Assembly (NCBI RefSeq): GCF_036320965.1
Contig: NC_092226.1
Location: forward strand, 23,115,002-23,179,001
Source of the DNA: Panulirus ornatus
Taxonomy: Eukaryota > Arthropoda > Malacostraca > Decapoda > Palinuridae
Length of the DNA stretch: 64,000 nucleotides
Direction: 5' to 3'
The notes below the pieces were generated by a model. It did not search any database, was not told where the DNA came from, and saw nothing but the letters and a program-made list of their open reading frames with translations. The position numbers and the translations under genes are program-made. Shown here one piece after another: positions 59,591 through 64,000 of this stretch (position 1 is the first letter of the stretch; each line of letters opens with the position of its first letter).

Positions 59591-60650
59591 AAGGGCACTG
59601 TTATCGATCAAGCTTTGTGTTTGTCTGTGACGGAGGAATCACACGCCACTGAGATATGCAAATGTTCAAAATAGATAGATAGATAGATAACAGCTGCAAA
59701 TCTACCGTGTGGGGAGATGGTCTCCAACCCGCGGGGCCTCCCAGAACATATCTGCACAACACGGACGTTCCTGCCAATCACAAGCAACAACCAAAAATAT
59801 GTTTGATTATTCGTTTCTCAGTTTCCCCTATTCTTTTGCTTGTTTATTGATTTTCATTGTTTTACAAACATAATCTTACTCCTTACTCCTCTACTCAGTA
59901 TCTACTCTTCCTTCCTTGTCTTTATTACTATATCACTTAGCTATAAATGTTTATTCCGTCTCTCAACTAACAGTTCCATTCAAGAACACGGAATCAAATG
60001 TTAAAGCAAAAAAGAACATAATATACCTACACAGCGCACCACCAGGGCGCTAAAACTAGCAATTATTGAGCCAGGACCTCCACACTCAGCCTGGGACTAA
60101 CAGGTCTCGAGGAGTTAAGGTAGTCTAGAGACACTGCTATCTGGGGTTTCCCTCAATCAACGTACCTGTGCTGAGGAGTCTGCAAGCGTCCAGTAAGCGT
60201 TGCGGTTTTAGCTACTATGCCAACAGCTACTGAAGCTGATACAACAGTGTGGAAATGGCAGTTTGCCAGATACCACAGGCGGTAGTATTGTCCTGAATGT
60301 GTCAGGAGTAATAACCTGTAGTATTATCCAGTAGTGCCAACCACTTGACTCAACCCATGGTACCAACTAAGAATACCCAAATACCTAAAGTACCTGAGTG
60401 AACCCCACGATGCCTAGAGCACCCAGGTCTTGCTGTGTCCATCACACGCGGGAGCCGGACCCCCGCTATCCCCATATCATCCTCGATCCAAGATTCTCAT
60501 CTGACCCTAGGACTGCCAGTCCCACCTCTCCCCGTCGATGCCCACACCACCCATGCCTAGGGAGGAGCGTTCCACCACGGCTCCATGACTTTAAATGTCT
60601 TGGTACTACGAGTCCCTACCACCCAAGAGCCACAGCGCCTTCATCACTTC
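59591..60650. other. No gene seen
   Basis: Contains a short (ATAG)n near 59,670. No recognisable gene. Confidence 0.45.
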
Positions 60651-60654
60651 ATTT

Positions 60655-61130
60655 CTCACCATCCCAGGCCCCACGACGTCCTCACCATCCTAGGCCCCAC
60701 GATGTCCTCACCATCCCAGGCCCCACGACGTCCTCACCATCCCAGGCCCCACGACGTCCTCACCATCCTAGGCCGAACGATGTCCTCACCATCCCAGGCC
60801 CCACGACGTCCTCACCATCCCAGGCCCCACGAAGTCCTCACCATCCCAGGCCCCACGATGTCCTCACTATCCCAGGCCCCACGACGTCTTCACCATCCCA
60901 GGCCCCATGACGTCTACACCATCCCAGGCCCCACTACGTGCTCACCCTCCCAGGCCCCACGACGTCCTCACCATCCCAGGCCCCACGATGTCCTCACTAT
61001 CCCAGGCCCCACGACGTCTTCACCATCCCAGGCCCCACGACGTCTACACCATCCCAGGCCCCACTACGTGCTCACCCTCCCAGGCCCCACGACGTTCTCA
61101 CCATCCCAGGCCCCACGACATCCTCACCAC
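60655..61130. repeat. 26-bp minisatellite
   Basis: About 18 units of CCATCCCAGGCCCCACGACG plus TCCTCA. Two blocks (60,850-60,955 and 60,960-61,090) repeat the same series of variants, showing a segmental duplication of about 130 bp. The 273-codon open frame is an artefact of the stop-free unit. Confidence 0.96.
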
Positions 61131-61833
61131 CATCCCTTTCCAGCGATACACCCGCCATCCTGGAAGTGTCGACACCTACACTACCCATGCTCACCGACTT
61201 CATCACCCTCCCCCTCACTATACCACATAGGCTTCGTACTAATGTTGCTACAAGACGGACTCTTCCTCCTCATCCAGCGAGTAGTTCACTTCCTCCGCCT
61301 TGCTGGGTGCGGGTCGAGTGGGAACCCCTCCACAGTCAAGGATATCCAGCCTTGCATCCTTTGTCATCTTAAAGCAGGACTCGGTAGACTACGCCTCCCT
61401 CTGTAGCCTACACTCGCCAGGACCTGAGGGTGTGCTATACGCAAGTACAGGGGATAATCTACGGCCCGAGAGTGGAAAATGCATCAGGAATGGTGTTCTG
61501 ATGCGACACAAACACCGGCCTGTGGGGTGGAAAACAAACCTCTTCTTTAAGTTTCCAATAAAAAGAAAAAATATATACAGGTTTATTTTTTGATATGTAG
61601 AAAGCGTGAGTTAAGCTTAACGAGAAAATTAATCAGTAACCTGATCTGACTTGAATCCGTCCGAGAGCGTCACTGTGAATAAGAAAAGACTTTAAACATA
61701 CATAAAAAAACTTACTGAAACAGGGGAAAGGTCAGATTCTCGGGCCAAGAGACAGTTATTCAAGAGGTCCATATATGACAAACATCTCGTACAAAGTGCT
61801 ATCTAACGCTAGAGAAAGTTTACCAACACTTTC

Positions 61834-61904
<71 letters not shown>

Positions 61905-62530
61905 GGGTGGCAGCAGGAGGGGAGCCACACGTCGGTGATCATCACAGACAACACCCTTCCCCCCTCCCGCTAACAGCTCCTGGTGACGGGGCATAAAGAG
62001 CGAGCCCCACCCACGGAGGGCTGAGCGGCACAGCATCTTGTTGCTGTTGTGGCCTCCAGTGTCGACACCCCCCGTCGTTCATCTTCCCTACCACGGCCCA
62101 TTTCCCTCGTTTATCACAATTCTCCTCCCTCCCCTCTTCCGTCCGCCGCAAGGGGGTGCCAGCAGCAAGGGTTCCGTATAGCGAGGCACAGCCGAAAAGG
62201 GCAAAGCCGTATCCACCAGCCGGTAGGAGTGTTCCCAGCCTTCCTGCTCGTCTGTATGTCCTTGATCCTGTACAAGGGACCAGCGTAATGACGTGCTCGC
62301 CTTTGCCTCCCAGGTGTTCACCTGCTCGTGAGTCATCCTCGTCTACCCGTCATCATGGTACAGACGTCATCAATGCACAGCCACATAGAAGTTACCCAAG
62401 TTTCAGGCAATGTTGGGTGTGACGCTGCTCACCAATGTGATATGCATTCCAATGTATTTCTGCCTCAATTATACAAGACGGAAAATAACATCATGAAAAT
62501 TCCCACAACAATCTCAAAGTTGGGGAGGGT
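61131..62530. other. No gene seen
   Basis: Includes (AC)n at 61,835-61,902. Overlapping open frames on both strands between 61.9 and 62.4 kb are not recognisable. Confidence 0.4.
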
Positions 62531-62538
62531 ATATACAC

Positions 62539-64000
62539 CAGGGGTGGCCAAATTACGGCCAGCGGACCACGTCTGGCCCACCAACCAATTTCATCCGGCC
62601 CATGAGTTCTTGACATTATTACCATATAAGTGTGGGCCTTAGGTAAGTGTAATTCAAAGTCATGTGCATCTACGTAAAAAAATATATAGAAAAAATACAG
62701 ACCAATTCTTACTTTTAAGTTTTCTTCGGTTTAATATACAAATTGGTACTGGTAGCAGACTAACCTGTAGTTTGTATAGAGCACTTTAATCTATTCAAGG
62801 TAGTGCCAGTCCCGACCATGTCCAGACTCTGCACTCTCCACCGGGCCCAATCCTGCCAATCTGTCTTGTGTCAGTTACCCATTAAAAAGGCAAGCAAGTT
62901 GCTGTGTGCTGCTACTCTTGCACAGCGTATCAGTTGTTAGAACATGATAACAATGATACTGATTTCAAGACACATTATGGCAAAGTCTATCACGAAGAAG
63001 AGCAAGGTTCATAGTGAATTCAGAGAGTTTAAGAATGTTTGGATTGCTGAAACATTTTCTTTTTTGTGACTTTCAAAGCCAAACCATTATGCCTGATATG
63101 TTTAGAATCTGTAGCAGTTATGAAACAATACAATATTCGCCGTCAGCATACGTCATCAAAACATGCAGAGGAATATGACGAAATAAAAGGACAGTTACAA
63201 AAAGACCAAGTAGCTTTGTTGATGAAGAGGTATATAGTGGACGAAAAGAATTACTCATCAAAGTTAGAGCTAACGCTGGAGGTAGTACGAAAGTAAGTTA
63301 TGTTATCAACGATCTAATTGCTAAACGACTCAAGCCATATGCAGGCGGGCAGTCAGTGGTCTTGAAACCGCAGTTGAAATTTTGCGTTCTGAAAAGAATT
63401 CTACAATATTAGTCTCTCACGGCAAACAGTTACTCAAAAGACTGGCGACACGGCAGACAACATCAACAAACACTGGACACACTTAACAAATGCGTGAATC
63501 TACGGAGGTGGGTGATAGCGTTCTGCTTGCCATTTTTGTACATGCCGCAACCTCAAATTCTAAAGTAACTGAAGAACGGTTGCATTTAGCTAGCATGAAA
63601 GGTGCCACTACTGGTGAAGATGTGTTCAGTGAAGTGATGGATCTGAAGTTAGAGACACTCGCTGGTATAACACCAGACGAAACTCCAGCCAAGGCTGGGT
63701 TAAATCAAGGTGTCGGTGCCAGACTTGTAGCTGAACGAGAGAAGGGAGGCTGGAAGTCTAGACCGCTGTTTTGCACTGCAATATTCACTAAGGAAACCTG
63801 TGTGTCAAACGAATCAAAGTGAATCAAGTAATGCCACTAGTTATGCCTACCCACGCCGTCACCTGTCAATGTCAAGTGTAACGGCTAAGCAGGTGGAAGC
63901 CGTAATAATTCATGACATTACTGATGAGGTAAGAAGGTTCCTGGATATATCAGAGCCAAGACAAGAATGATCCAGCAATAACTAGCTGTTAGACCTGGCC
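62539..64000 (+). mobile_element. hAT DNA transposon, left end to beyond the window
   Basis: CAGGGGTGGCCAAATTACGG at 62,539-62,558 has the form of a hAT terminal inverted repeat. The eight bases before it (ATATACAC) could be one copy of the 8-bp target duplication. A degraded transposase reading frame starts 438 bp inside. The right end is outside the window, so the second TIR and duplication cannot be checked. Confidence 0.7.
62977..63830 (+). pseudogene. hAT transposase relic (GTF2IRD2/ZBED-like)
   Basis: An ATG at 62,977 begins MAKSITKKSKVHSEFREFKN and stops after about 30 codons. A frameshift then gives a BED-type zinc finger (CLIC ... H-x4-H, 63,090-63,170) and KGQLQKDQ. A further shift gives SYVINDLIAKRLKPYAGG (63,297-63,350). 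A third open block at 63,490-63,822 starts at RESTEVGD, where intact relatives have an Asp before EST, and includes GATTGEDVF and LAGITPDETPAKAG. The first catalytic Asp is replaced and the frame is broken at least three times, so no active transposase. It would have cut and pasted this element. Confidence 0.75.

Overview
This is eukaryotic, almost entirely non-genic DNA. It shows no operons or prokaryotic gene order, very dense microsatellites ((AC)n, (TA)n, (GA)n, ATT/ATC), more than ten minisatellite blocks, and a graveyard of transposable elements on both strands. The mix (CR1/Jockey-like LINEs, an abundant APE-type LINE with a conserved 3' stem-loop, RNase-H-bearing I-like LINEs, a Penelope-like fragment, hAT elements, a short SINE-like repeat adjoining (TA)n) resembles decapod crustacean genomes as I know them. 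That assignment is inference from general knowledge, not a search. I found no complete host gene, no rRNA or tRNA gene and no CRISPR array.

Layout. 0-9 kb: a promoter-like GC-rich patch (about 1.48-1.66 kb), a LINE 3'-tail fragment, a Penelope-like reverse-transcriptase fragment, a CR1-like endonuclease/RT relic, a 5'-truncated young LINE lying inside an ATT/ATC microsatellite (5.6-7.1 kb), and a 1-kb, 21-bp minisatellite whose commonest variants are synonymous in one open frame. 9-22 kb: CR1-like relics in both orientations, a foldback-type repeat, and a ZMYM1-like hAT transposase relic split by a minisatellite. 22-32 kb: minisatellites, two to three foldback copies, a CpG-rich patch, and an RNase-H-bearing LINE relic on the minus strand. 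32-41 kb: more LINE relics. 40.9-46.2 kb: a transposon cluster holding the best-preserved LINE copy (831 codons without a stop, minus strand), a SINE-like element, a third LINE copy, a 320-bp foldback hairpin and a half SINE, nearly all abutting (TA)n tracts. 46-62 kb: C-rich and G-rich minisatellites, a fourth LINE copy, a CR1 relic and unclassified sequence. 62.5-64 kb: the left end of a GTF2IRD2/ZBED-like hAT element running off the window.

The strongest biological thread is shared retrotransposition signals. The LINE family at 5.6 and 41 kb ends in a compact stem-loop. The same terminus appears on four other fragments, including two with a different 3' UTR and the SINE-like element at 44.4 kb, which is what is expected if the LINE's reverse transcriptase mobilises the SINE through its tail. 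The two best LINE copies are nearly identical in protein, so the family has been active recently. Other points of interest are a long imperfect palindrome (45.65-45.96 kb), a dispersed foldback family carrying AGGTCA-type nuclear-receptor half-sites, and the possible coding minisatellite at 7.3-8.4 kb. All element assignments rest on motifs read by eye; none was tested by database search.
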